Origin: Lyngbya aestuarii BL J
Lineage (GTDB): Bacteria > Cyanobacteriota > Cyanobacteriia > Cyanobacteriales > Microcoleaceae
Direction: 5' to 3'
NCBI RefSeq assembly: GCF_000478195.2
Contig: NZ_AUZM01000022.1
Coordinates: forward strand, 1 to 64,000
DNA: 64,000 bases
This document shows, piece by piece, positions 7,768 to 15,988 of this stretch (position 1 is its first letter; every line of letters starts with the position of its first letter). Under the pieces are notes generated by a model. It was not told the origin of the DNA. It was given only the letters and a program-made list of their open reading frames with translations, and did not search any database. Made by a program: the position numbers and the translations under genes.

Positions 7768-8451
7768 ATGGCCAGAGGCGATCAAGTTTATGCTTATCGA
7801 GAATTTTTTAATCTAGATGGCGTTTATGAGCATCATGGAGTAGACTGTGGAGATGGTAGCGTTATTCACTACCGCAAACCCAGCGAAATCGTTGAACGGA
7901 CTTCAATGGAAACTTTTGCACGGGGGGGGAAAGTTTATATTAGACCTTATCCGGTGCGCTATATTCCTGATACTGTGATTCAGCGAGCAGAAAGTCGTTT
8001 GGGAGAGTGTAAATATAATTTATTATTCAACAACTGTGAACATTTTGCGACATGGTGCGTGACAGGTGTCAATGATAGTCGCCAGATTAGAAATTTTGTA
8101 CCGCTTCTCAATCAAATTGATGTTGATCAATTATATCGACCTATTCAAGAAGCTTTAACCGGGATTAAAAAAGATAACGCACCGTTGTTGTTAGATAAAG
8201 CCTTAGCTGATATTCGTACTGCTTGGGATGATGTTCATCCGCAATATAAACAAGCTCTTGAAGATATGAATACTTGGCAAAATGTAGCGAAGGAAGCTTT
8301 AAAACGAAATCGAGAAGATTTAGCTCGCCAAGCATTACAACGAAAGATTGGTTATGAAAAACGCGCTCAAGAACTTGAAGAAAATTTAGAAAATTTAGCT
8401 GCAATGACTCAAACTTTAATTAGTAATCAGAAAAATCTACAAATTCTCTAG
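7768..8451 (+). CDS. LRAT/NC-domain acyltransferase-like protein fused to a PspA/IM30-like helical domain
   Basis: Residues 1-100 match the LRAT/H-rev107 branch of the NlpC/P60 superfamily: GDQVY near the start, catalytic-type histidines in EHHGVD (H22/H23) and IHY (H34), and the nucleophile motif NNCEHF (C90). Such domains are thiol acyltransferases or lipases. Residues of about 140-227 are a long charged helical region. Its segment with LARQALQRKIGYEKRAQELE resembles the helix-2/3 hairpin of PspA/Vipp1 (IM30), proteins that coat membranes. A fusion of a lipid-acting thiol enzyme with a membrane-binding coil is coherent, but the PspA part is my own pattern match. No signal peptide is seen. 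The sequence caggggaaat before the ATG gives a fair ribosome site. Confidence 0.75.
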   Translation: MARGDQVYAYREFFNLDGVYEHHGVDCGDGSVIHYRKPSEIVERTSMETFARGGKVYIRPYPVRYIPDTVIQRAESRLGECKYNLLFNNCEHFATWCVTGVNDSRQIRNFVPLLNQIDVDQLYRPIQEALTGIKKDNAPLLLDKALADIRTAWDDVHPQYKQALEDMNTWQNVAKEALKRNREDLARQALQRKIGYEKRAQELEENLENLAAMTQTLISNQKNLQIL

Positions 8452-8821
8452 AAGGGATTGTCTCTTGACCCTAAAATTAGCGCTGATTTCAATCTGGGTC
8501 AGGAGTGCAGGAGTCCGAAACGCGCCGATGATGAACTCATAGAGGAGTGATCGCGATTTTCTCCCAACCCCATGACCCTGACCCATAAATCCGTCAATAG
8601 GGGCAAGAGTGCTGACTCCATCTGTTCTAACTCCTTAAATAACATTTGAGCCTGTTTGGGGCTGATCAGTAATGAGATTAACCCCTTGTCAAGTTGGAGA
8701 TTTGTGTTATATTTTTAGACTAATGGCTATACTTGCCAATAGTTTGTCCGAGCTATTCGGCTGAGTTTAGATTAAAGTCTTGATTGTAAAGTTGTTAAAC
8801 CCTTGTTCTGGTAACTGACCC
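8452..8821. other. Spacer between LRAT-like gene and clpS
   Basis: This 370-base stretch has no large gene. Its left half carries a short minus-strand frame (8499-8645, listed separately). The right half, from about 8690, is AT-rich and presumably holds the clpS promoter; I see no clear -35/-10 pair. Confidence 0.5.
8499..8645 (-). CDS. Possible small protein or gene remnant (48 residues)
   Basis: A minus-strand frame of 48 codons. Its first half reads like real protein (MLFKELEQMESALLPLL, then TDLWVRVMGLGE), and the same style continues upstream of the ATG (LISLLISPKQAQ) to a stop near 8715. The second half is Ser-rich and may be out of frame. I do not recognise the family. It may be a short cyanobacterial protein with a non-ATG start or the remnant of a larger gene. 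Confidence 0.35.
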   Translation of the reverse strand: MLFKELEQMESALLPLLTDLWVRVMGLGENRDHSSMSSSSARFGLLHS

Positions 8822-9115
8822 ATGACATCTTCTCCTACTGTTGCGCCCAGTCGTTCCAGTCAAGTTACCCAGCAACCTTATCCCAACTATAAGGTAATTG
8901 TTCTGAACGACGACTTCAACACCTTTGAACACGTTTCTAGTTGTCTGATGAAGTATATTCCAGGAATGAATAGCGATCTCGCCTGGAAACTTACGAATCA
9001 AGTTCACTTTGAAGGCCAAGCAACAGTATGGGTTGGCCCTCAAGAACAGGCTGAACTTTATCATACTCAATTAAGTCGAGAAGGATTAACGATGGCCCCC
9101 TTAGAAAAGGCTTAA
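8822..9115 (+). CDS. clpS: ATP-dependent Clp protease adaptor ClpS
   Basis: A 97-residue protein with the ClpS core from about residue 22: YKVIVLNDDFNTFEHV, then CLMKYIPG, a segment ending VHFEGQA, and a C-terminal AELYHTQLSREGLTMAP. ClpS binds the N-domain of ClpC/ClpA and delivers N-end-rule substrates to the Clp protease. The NDD motif and the following Phe-rich helix form the degron pocket. Cyanobacteria often carry two ClpS forms; which one this is cannot be told safely. The stop overlaps the end of the convergent gene by four bases. Confidence 0.93.
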   Translation: MTSSPTVAPSRSSQVTQQPYPNYKVIVLNDDFNTFEHVSSCLMKYIPGMNSDLAWKLTNQVHFEGQATVWVGPQEQAELYHTQLSREGLTMAPLEKA

Positions 9116-9345
9116 CGTTTGGAGTCTAGGATACCGCTTTCCACCATTAATTTTGGCCAGAGTAATAGAAAGTATCCCATCCAAACTAAAATCGGAATAG
9201 CAATAATAGCAGTTAACCAAAGGGTTTGAAAGACCAGCCAACTCCCTCCGATTAAAGAAATTCCTGTTAGCAAGATTGACCAAGGTTGACACCACCAAGG
9301 TTTATAATTCCAGGGATTCAGGGGTTTAGGATTTTCTGAAGTCAT
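9112..9345 (-). CDS. DUF6737 family small membrane protein
   Basis: A small protein beginning MTSENPKPLNPWNYKPWWCQ, with two hydrophobic segments (WSILLTGISLIGGSWLVF and LTAIIAIPILVWMGYFLLLW) and a short charged tail. The Trp-rich N-terminus followed by a two-helix hairpin matches DUF6737, a family of cyanobacteria and plastids without known function. An upstream in-frame ATG at 9375 would add ten residues, but family members start at the MTSEN-like position, so 9345 is chosen. It converges on clpS and overlaps it by four bases. Confidence 0.7.
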   Translation of the reverse strand: MTSENPKPLNPWNYKPWWCQPWSILLTGISLIGGSWLVFQTLWLTAIIAIPILVWMGYFLLLWPKLMVESGILDSKR

Positions 9346-9375
9346 AAAAAAGTATTGAATCTGTTGAGGTAACAA

Positions 9376-9759
9376 CCCTGCTAAAAGTCTTGTAACTTGG
9401 TAATAAGAGTGATCTTTGGTATAAAAAGAACAGTCTCAATGATCAACAAGATCGCTAATGGGTGAAAATACTTCAACAATTCTATCAGATTTACCCTCAA
9501 AATCGATTATATACTACTCAGTCTACATTTTAGCTTCCTAGTCACTCCGTCAAGTGATTTTGGTCGATGGAGAGGATAGTCAACACAATTCTCACAATAT
9601 TTTCTACAACCCATCTAGTTTTCTACAGTTATGTGAAATATTCTAAGTAATCACGAACTCGGTTGTGATGCTTGGGTTGACGCAGTTTTTGTAAGGCTTT
9701 GGCTTCAATTTGACGAACCCGTTCATGATCGCTGAACATCCTATGTTTCTTCAAACTTA
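9376..9759. other. Spacer with sigma-factor remnant
   Basis: About 250 bases of AT-rich DNA without a visible gene, followed by the 3' end of a sigma factor on the minus strand (9629-9759). The first half should contain the promoter of the DUF6737 gene. Confidence 0.5.
9629..9759 (-). pseudogene. 3' remnant of a group 2 sigma-70 factor gene
   Basis: Read on the minus strand, this piece encodes ERVRQIEAKALQKLRQP, then KHHNRVRDYLEYFT and a stop. That is the end of sigma region 4.2 plus the usual cyanobacterial tail; the helix that reads the -35 element is mostly lost. Only some 30 recognisable codons remain, and directly before them the frame runs into the end of the giant WD40/Ig-like gene. 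The rest of the sigma gene is not in the window. This looks like a recombination scar in which the WD40 gene replaced the body of a sigma-factor gene. Confidence 0.75.
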
Positions 9760-12700
9760 CTAGGCGGCGCCGATTTTGTTTTTAGTTTCTTCTAGAATTT
9801 CTTCTATCGCCCAAACAGTGGCTTGTTTTACAGTAATTTTATTATCAGACCCATACATTATTCTTTTTACTTTTCTAGAAACAACTCTCACCAATTCATA
9901 TCTATTGATTTTGTGCGGCTTACATTCCGTTGTTAATCGATCCAATAATAATTGTATGGGATCGAAATCTTTATCAAGATTTGCATGATATTGTGACTGA
10001 TTATTTTGATTGCTTGAACTATTATTTGCGGAAGTTGGTGACTGATTATTTGAATTGCTTGAGCTATTATTTTCGGGATTTTGTGGCTGATTATTCGGTG
10101 AATAAAACTGAAAATCCAGAGCTTCAATTTTTATCGATATTGAATGACTACGTTCTCCAACTCTAGCTTGAAATGAGAAATCACCCTCTACATCGCCAGC
10201 AATAAAATCAAATTCAGCAATCCAATCGTTAGACTTTTTAGAAATCCTTAAATTCAAGATTTGATTATCTTTTTTAGCGGTAATTTTACCCCCTTTTGAC
10301 TGCCATTTTACATCATTTACTTTAATTGAATCTCCAACTTGATCGTACCCCTTAAGCGTTAAAGTACACTGTTCACCGGGTTGAAGTTTAGTTTGGCTAG
10401 TGGATATTTCTAATGTTCTGAGTACAGGAACAATTTCAACCGTTACTGTATCATCAACTCCTGATACTTCGATAAATCCATCGGCAATCCATTCAATGAT
10501 ATTCAATATGTATTTAAGAACTGTTTTAAGTACCCAGGCTTGAAGATTTAACTCTGCTGTAGATATATCAGGATCAAAATCAGCATCTGAATCAATGATT
10601 TCTTCTCCCATCTCATCTTCTGGCTGTAACTCAGCATTTTCTTCTTTATCCTTAAACAAATTTGTAAATTTTTTAATCTTGATACCCCATGAAAAAATTT
10701 GTTGTATTTGTCGGATGATCTGTAAAATCAGTTTGAGATAAATTCCCCAAGTAAAGAGTTGTACTTGAATCCCATATTTAGGAACACTACAAGTTTTAGC
10801 TTTAACCCTGTATACACCCTTTGAGTTATAGCCAGCAGTATAATGTCCTTTCTGGTTAATTATTCCTCCGGTTGCTTCCCAGTTAATTATTCCAGGGTCT
10901 ATAGAATAACCAAACTGATCTAAACCAATTACAGTAAATTGCTGATGTTCACCAGGTTCTAATTGAATAATTGAACTCGGATTAATCTTGATTTCTCGTA
11001 AGACAGGAAGTAATGTAACAGAAGCAGTTTTATAAACTTCTCCCACACTCGCAGTAACAGTTACATAACGTTCTTCATATCCTCCTTTAAAAACTCCATT
11101 AGAATTAATTTTACCTCCTGGACTACACTCCCATTTCACATCATCCAAAGCACAGAGTTCGCCTGTCTGATCGTATGCAATCACATCAAAATGCACGGGT
11201 TGATTCGGTTCAACAGATATGTTTTCTGGTGAAATTAAGACATATTCTAAGACAGAAGGAACAATAAATTGAACAGAGGCTTTGAGATTATAACTGGGAA
11301 TAGATGCGGTAACTTCAAAAGAACCTTTAGCGTTTTCATCAACAGTTAAACAGCCTTGTTGGTCAATTTTTCCTCCTACCGCTTTCCAATAAACAGACTT
11401 AACAGGAAACTCATTCCCCCTTTGGTCAAAACCTTTAACTGTAAATTGGAAAGTTTTACCGGGGTTTAATTCTATTAAAGATGAATTCAACTTGCATATT
11501 GTTTCAGGTAGAGCAATCTCGATAGCATCAAGACGCGCAGGTTCAAAAACTTTAACAAATGCTTTACCTGAAATGTTGTTAGCAGTTGCAGTAATCGTAA
11601 CATAAGCATCTCGATTAGATACTTCATTACCATCCGATAAAGATTCTTCTGTGTGCGGATCAATAGGCAAATCTTGATTCTCTAATTCGGATGGGAGTTC
11701 ATTCGAGTCATCATAATCTTGATTAGATACTTCATTACCATCCGATAAAGATTCTTCTGTGTGCGGATCAATAGGCAAATCTTGATTCTCTAATTCGGAT
11801 GGGAGTTCATTCGAGTCATCATAATCTTGATTAAATACTTCATTACCATCCGATAAAGATTCTTCCGCCATAAATTGATAGGGTTGGTCAGGTTTGAGTG
11901 AAATATATTCCGGTTCAATCTTTAAGTTTTTAACAATAGGAGGAACTTCAACAGTAGTAGAACCTTTGACATTCAACTCCGATGAAATAGCTTGAACTGT
12001 AAATTTTCCTTTTGTATTTTGACCAACTTTTAGATAGCCGTTGTTGTCAATTTCAAGACCTTCTGCTTCCCAGATGATAGGATTTTCCGTTGAAATTTCC
12101 CGTTGATGTTGGTCAAAGCCACGAACTTTTAATTGTTTAGTTTCACCCGGCTTTAAAGTGAAATCAGAAGGAATGATTTCTAGAGATGTTAACTTAGCAG
12201 GTTCAAGGACTGTAACCTCAACTTCAGCTTTTATTTCTCCAACAGTAGCGGTAATTTTTACTTTTTCTTCGGTCTGACTGGCGGTAAAAGTTCCATCCTC
12301 ATTAATCTTTCCACTTGTTGAAGTCCAGCAAACCCGATCTATTTTGATAGTCTGTTTATATTGATCAAAACCTTTGACTTGAAAAGACTGAGTTTCACCA
12401 AATTCTAACCCAACAAAAGATGGGGAAATTTCTAAAATCGTCAGTTTGGGAGGTTCAAGAACTTTAACCGTTACCTCGTTACTACTAATACTTCCAGACT
12501 TGGCGGTAACTTGAAAAATCCCATCATTATTTCCGGCTGTATAGATACCATTTTCAATAGTTCCACTCGTTGCATTCCAAGAAACAGTTTCAAGTTTAAA
12601 TTCGTTATTATATTGATCGAATCCTACGACGGTAAACGTTTGTTTTTCTTGAAAGTACAGCTTAGACACAAAACCCGGTTTAATGACTAACTTATCAAGC

Positions 12701-14211
12701 CTTGGCGGTTCTAAAACATCAATAGTAATGCAATCCTTTAGACAAGTTCCAGCTTTTGCTGTAACGGTAACTTTAGCCGTTTTTTGATCCGCTTTATATT
12801 CACCCGTCTGAGGATTGATTTTACCCTCTGTAACTTGCCAAAATACAGGTTGAGTTATTTCAAATATTTTATCATATTGGTCAAATCCCTGAGCTTTAAA
12901 CTGATAAACATCTCCGACTTCCAAAGGTTTAGTCGGTCTTAAAATTTGAACTTTGCTTAATTCGGGTTTGGAACTTCCTTTAAATGTATAGGGTGATTCC
13001 TTCGTGTCTAGATTCCAAACTTTTAGCCAATCACAGCTTCCGCAAATTAGCTTTTTATAATCAGAATAAATTGCTATACAATTAGTCAAGCCATGATTTA
13101 AAACCCAAGATTTTTCCGTTTCTATATTTTGAAACCAGATTGTACCATTACTGTCTACAATCACGAGAGTCTTTTCATCTAAAGTTAACTTAATGTCTTG
13201 AATTTTAGTGGACTTTTTGAAAATAGTATTACTGGAAATAAAGTCATATTTTTTTGGATTATCTTGGTCATTATTAAAGTTTAATAAAATAGACATAAAA
13301 CCCAGACTCATTCCACCTGTCAACTTAACCAATATAAGTGAAATAGCTATAATTAATACTTTAAAAGCGTTGATTATTTTGTTGTTTTTATCGGAAGGAA
13401 CATTTTTCCAAAATTTTATTTCTCCATTTCGACTTCCACTAAATAGCCGTTCACCATCTGAACTAATCGCTAAGGCTTGAACCCAGTCCGAATGTTCCTT
13501 GAGAGTTTGTAAGAGTTTACCGCTATTTAAGTCCCATAATTTAATCGTGTTATCGGTGCTACCACTGGCTATAATGCCGTCAGAACTAATTACAGCAGAA
13601 CAAATCCACCCCGAATGATCGGTTAGAGTATGTTGCTGTTTTCTGGTGTTTAAATCCCAAATTTTAAGGGTTTTATCGCAACTCCCACTGACCAATTTTT
13701 TTCCATCAGGACTAACGGCGAGCGTTGTTACCCAACTCGAATGTCCTTCCAAGGTAAATAAAATTTTTCCGGTTTCCAGACTCCAAATCTTAATTTGACT
13801 ATCTGTACCCCCCGTAATTAGAGTTTTACTATCTGGAGCGATAGCAACAGACAAAACCCAATGAGAATCAGCCTCTATTTTTCGTAATAATTCTCCGGTT
13901 TCCGCATCCCAAACTCTAACAATCTTCCAACTTCCACCAACAATATATTTATTATCAGGACTAATAACAATACTTGTAATTGTATCGGTAGCAATGGGTA
14001 AGTTACCGTTTTCAGTTAAATCTGGGTTGTATCCCTGCAAAATTCTATAGGTTGATTGTTGTACTTTTTCGGATTTATCTTTTAACGCCTGTCGTGTAAA
14101 CAAATCCAAGTGTTCGTTAGATTTTAAGCAATTTTGCAAGGCATTGAGTCGAACATGAATATCGGGACTATTTAGGCAAGATTCAAGAGTAGGTTTGGGT
14201 AGAGTTTCCAT
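9760..14211 (-). CDS. Giant WD40 / Ig-like repeat protein with RNA polymerase omega-like C-terminus
   Basis: About 1483 residues from the ATG at 14211, which has an AAGGT sequence before it; a longer TTG start at 14280 is possible. Order: a helical start (about 1-70), some six WD40 units (about 75-300) with repeated LKIWDL-type ends, a hydrophobic segment (about 305-330), a degenerate WD-like stretch, then about nine Big-2/Ig-like domains of 80-90 residues. The Ig-like units share GFDQY, an SGKIN-like turn and VEVTVLEP-like ends. One Ig-like unit is interrupted by a 36-residue acidic tandem repeat. Near the end come a Ser/Asn/Gln-rich linker and a last 65 residues containing NRYELVRVVSRK and WAIEEILEE, which resemble the omega subunit (RpoZ). 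No signal peptide is visible. Function is unknown; the repeats argue for a scaffold. Confidence 0.8.
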   Translation of the reverse strand: METLPKPTLESCLNSPDIHVRLNALQNCLKSNEHLDLFTRQALKDKSEKVQQSTYRILQGYNPDLTENGNLPIATDTITSIVISPDNKYIVGGSWKIVRVWDAETGELLRKIEADSHWVLSVAIAPDSKTLITGGTDSQIKIWSLETGKILFTLEGHSSWVTTLAVSPDGKKLVSGSCDKTLKIWDLNTRKQQHTLTDHSGWICSAVISSDGIIASGSTDNTIKLWDLNSGKLLQTLKEHSDWVQALAISSDGERLFSGSRNGEIKFWKNVPSDKNNKIINAFKVLIIAISLILVKLTGGMSLGFMSILLNFNNDQDNPKKYDFISSNTIFKKSTKIQDIKLTLDEKTLVIVDSNGTIWFQNIETEKSWVLNHGLTNCIAIYSDYKKLICGSCDWLKVWNLDTKESPYTFKGSSKPELSKVQILRPTKPLEVGDVYQFKAQGFDQYDKIFEITQPVFWQVTEGKINPQTGEYKADQKTAKVTVTAKAGTCLKDCITIDVLEPPRLDKLVIKPGFVSKLYFQEKQTFTVVGFDQYNNEFKLETVSWNATSGTIENGIYTAGNNDGIFQVTAKSGSISSNEVTVKVLEPPKLTILEISPSFVGLEFGETQSFQVKGFDQYKQTIKIDRVCWTSTSGKINEDGTFTASQTEEKVKITATVGEIKAEVEVTVLEPAKLTSLEIIPSDFTLKPGETKQLKVRGFDQHQREISTENPIIWEAEGLEIDNNGYLKVGQNTKGKFTVQAISSELNVKGSTTVEVPPIVKNLKIEPEYISLKPDQPYQFMAEESLSDGNEVFNQDYDDSNELPSELENQDLPIDPHTEESLSDGNEVSNQDYDDSNELPSELENQDLPIDPHTEESLSDGNEVSNRDAYVTITATANNISGKAFVKVFEPARLDAIEIALPETICKLNSSLIELNPGKTFQFTVKGFDQRGNEFPVKSVYWKAVGGKIDQQGCLTVDENAKGSFEVTASIPSYNLKASVQFIVPSVLEYVLISPENISVEPNQPVHFDVIAYDQTGELCALDDVKWECSPGGKINSNGVFKGGYEERYVTVTASVGEVYKTASVTLLPVLREIKINPSSIIQLEPGEHQQFTVIGLDQFGYSIDPGIINWEATGGIINQKGHYTAGYNSKGVYRVKAKTCSVPKYGIQVQLFTWGIYLKLILQIIRQIQQIFSWGIKIKKFTNLFKDKEENAELQPEDEMGEEIIDSDADFDPDISTAELNLQAWVLKTVLKYILNIIEWIADGFIEVSGVDDTVTVEIVPVLRTLEISTSQTKLQPGEQCTLTLKGYDQVGDSIKVNDVKWQSKGGKITAKKDNQILNLRISKKSNDWIAEFDFIAGDVEGDFSFQARVGERSHSISIKIEALDFQFYSPNNQPQNPENNSSSNSNNQSPTSANNSSSNQNNQSQYHANLDKDFDPIQLLLDRLTTECKPHKINRYELVRVVSRKVKRIMYGSDNKITVKQATVWAIEEILEETKNKIGAA
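11613..11872 (-). repeat. 108-base tandem repeat inside the WD40/Ig-like gene
   Basis: Two full copies (11613-11720, 11721-11828) and a partial third (from 11829) of a 108-base unit, in frame, encoding a 36-residue acidic segment with EESLSDGNEVSN and ELPSELENQDLP. The copies are nearly identical at DNA level, with a few changes in the outer ones, so the duplication is young and may vary in number between strains. Confidence 0.9.
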
Positions 14212-14478
14212 GATTTTACCTTGTTTAAAATTGCTTTTTAGATTAGAATTTGGAGATTGGAGATGATGCAGGTTAATCAAGCTTTAATTGAAATCTTGGT
14301 GGTGGCAACTGGATGATGAGTTTATTTCAACCTCTACTCTCCAGATTAAGCGTTTTAAACTTGGATAGCTACGGGGTAATTACGGAACTTTGATAATTTT
14401 ATTAGCCTCAAAAATTAGATCGTTCTCAGTAGAATTACTGATCTGATAGCCCAACACCCTATAGGCTATGCTTTTCAT

Positions 14479-14661
14479 TCAACTGTTGAATAAGTAAGTC
14501 GGTGTGAAAAAATTGAAGTCTGTAACAAAATATACAATATTTAAATATTTCTTCCCTGTGGCATAAGTGCCTATTGCCTTGCCATAAGGACTATTTTCAA
14601 CGTCAACCGACTTAAATGTCAGAGTATTAATATTAGTTGTAGATTGATTATCGCTCGTCAT
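14479..14661 (-). CDS. Possible small hypothetical protein
   Basis: A 60-residue frame from the ATG at 14661 (an in-frame ATG at 14685 would add eight residues). The middle, FKSVDVENSPYGKAIGTYATGKK split by ordinary residues, reads like part of a small beta-barrel, but the Phe/Thr/Tyr-rich end does not. It lies divergent from the 68-residue gene at 14712. I do not recognise it and it may be non-coding or a remnant. Confidence 0.3.
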   Translation of the reverse strand: MTSDNQSTTNINTLTFKSVDVENSPYGKAIGTYATGKKYLNIVYFVTDFNFFTPTYLFNS

Positions 14662-14711
14662 TGCGATCGCCAGAAAATTGTACAATGTAATGATTCACAA
14701 GAAGACAACTA

Positions 14712-14918
14712 ATGAGTAAAATCACAGTAGAACACAACCAACTCAATCATTTTCCTCAAGTTGGTGACACCATTGCCAATGCTTCAACCGGAGTACAATA
14801 TGAAGTTTTGAGTTATGAATCTGGAATTTTCACTTTAACAAAACTTCCGCCAGAGGATGAAGTTACATCTGATTACATAGTTGCGGTTTTTAATGGAGAA
14901 GTTTTAGAGTCTGACTAA
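14712..14918 (+). CDS. Small hypothetical protein (68 residues)
   Basis: A compact frame that starts with MSKITVEHNQLNHFPQVGD and continues with GVQYEVLSYESGIFTLTKL. The pattern of short beta strands suggests a small all-beta fold. There is no signal peptide or membrane segment. AAGAAGACAAC before the ATG gives a modest ribosome site, and a strong terminator follows 35 bases after the stop, which supports a real single-gene unit. I do not recognise the family. Confidence 0.6.
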   Translation: MSKITVEHNQLNHFPQVGDTIANASTGVQYEVLSYESGIFTLTKLPPEDEVTSDYIVAVFNGEVLESD

Positions 14919-14952
14919 AATATTCCCCGATAACTAGCAGGATTATAGAGAT

Positions 14953-14988
14953 AAAAAAAGCCTCCTGCTTTCAATTTGGAGGCTTTTT
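14953..14988. terminator. Strong bidirectional terminator
   Basis: AAAAGCCTCC (14956-14965) pairs with GGAGGCTTTT (14978-14987) over ten bases. It has a T-run on the plus strand and an A-run before the stem, so it can end both the 68-residue gene and the convergent peroxiredoxin-like gene. Confidence 0.85.
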
Positions 14989-15060
14989 AACTTCAGTTTA
15001 TGGAGAGCTTAAAAATTATTGATTTAAGAGTTGATAGCGCAAATTCTGTTGTTGATTTGA

Positions 15061-15849
15061 CTAATATTTATTAGGAGTAACAAAACCCGAGAGGAAAGAG
15101 AGCGGATTACTCATATTAGCAGCGAAGTCAAGGATGGCGCGATCGCGATGTTCATAAAGCAATTTCCCTTGTTGATTAAACAGGAAAGTGGCTCCTCGTT
15201 GAGTCAGATAAGCAGAATTAGGAACATAGGTTTTCCAGTTGGTCAGCACTTCTGTCATATTTCGTAGTCGCAAAGTCGCTAACTCAAATGGACGCTGAAA
15301 ACCCCGACCCCCTGCCCATTGGAAGAATGAACCTTTGAGTGGAGGTAGAGGAGTCGCCCGAACAATTTCGTCATCGCCAATTAACTGAGGTGCTTTGGCA
15401 TCACCCCGATATCCGCGAAACACTTCGGCTAAAGTGCCGGGGCTACCAATTCCAGCACACATCAGCATCAGGTTCAGCCCTGCATTTACACCCGGTGATA
15501 AACCCGGTAACTTCAGAGATAAACCTGAATATAGATCGAGTGTTTGATGCAGTTCGGCGCTGCGATCGACAAACAAACAAGCGGGCGGAAATCCAGTATA
15601 ATCACAGAATCGCTGACCCGAACTGCGATCGCCAATTCCTACAGCTCGAATTGTGATGGGTTGCTGAGATAGCTGTTCGGCATCTCGTCGCAACCACCAA
15701 GCATACTCCAAGCTGTCGAAATCTCCCAATTGTGGCAAGATTAGCACCAACTGCCAGGGTTTATATTGGCAACCGCTCAAGATAGATGTGACAACTCCAT
15801 CACTCACCCGTTGCCGTTCAGTTTGATTCAAGAGAGTATATATATTCAT
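15061..15849 (-). CDS. Peroxiredoxin-like (AhpC/TSA, PRXL2-type) protein
   Basis: A 262-residue protein with a thioredoxin-like pattern: LVLILPQLGDFDSLEYAWWL (strand and helix), IRAVGIGD, RFCDYTGFP and CLFVDRSAELHQTLDLYSG, which is typical of the AhpC/TSA-2 (PRXL2) group found in cyanobacteria and chloroplasts. The C-terminal part (LYEHRDRAILDFA) fits the last beta hairpin and helix of that fold. The usual peroxiredoxin PxxxTxxC site is not present, so peroxidase activity is uncertain; the cysteine in RFCDYTGFP is the best candidate. It faces the small gene at 14712 across a shared terminator. Confidence 0.7.
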   Translation of the reverse strand: MNIYTLLNQTERQRVSDGVVTSILSGCQYKPWQLVLILPQLGDFDSLEYAWWLRRDAEQLSQQPITIRAVGIGDRSSGQRFCDYTGFPPACLFVDRSAELHQTLDLYSGLSLKLPGLSPGVNAGLNLMLMCAGIGSPGTLAEVFRGYRGDAKAPQLIGDDEIVRATPLPPLKGSFFQWAGGRGFQRPFELATLRLRNMTEVLTNWKTYVPNSAYLTQRGATFLFNQQGKLLYEHRDRAILDFAANMSNPLSFLSGFVTPNKY

Positions 15850-15988
15850 CAGCGACCTGTCTACTCATTCCTACATTTTCCTTTAACCCCATCAACCCCG
15901 ACAATTTTTTCGGTGAGAATGAATTTAGGAGAATAATCAAGTTATCAAAAAAAGTATTAAACTTAAACCATCAAAATGCGGGTTAAAA

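Noticed and set aside
9930-10166. Plus-strand frame inside the WD40/Ig-like gene
   Set aside because: It is antisense to the repetitive Ser/Asn/Gln linker; the Tyr/Leu repeats are a by-product of that composition.
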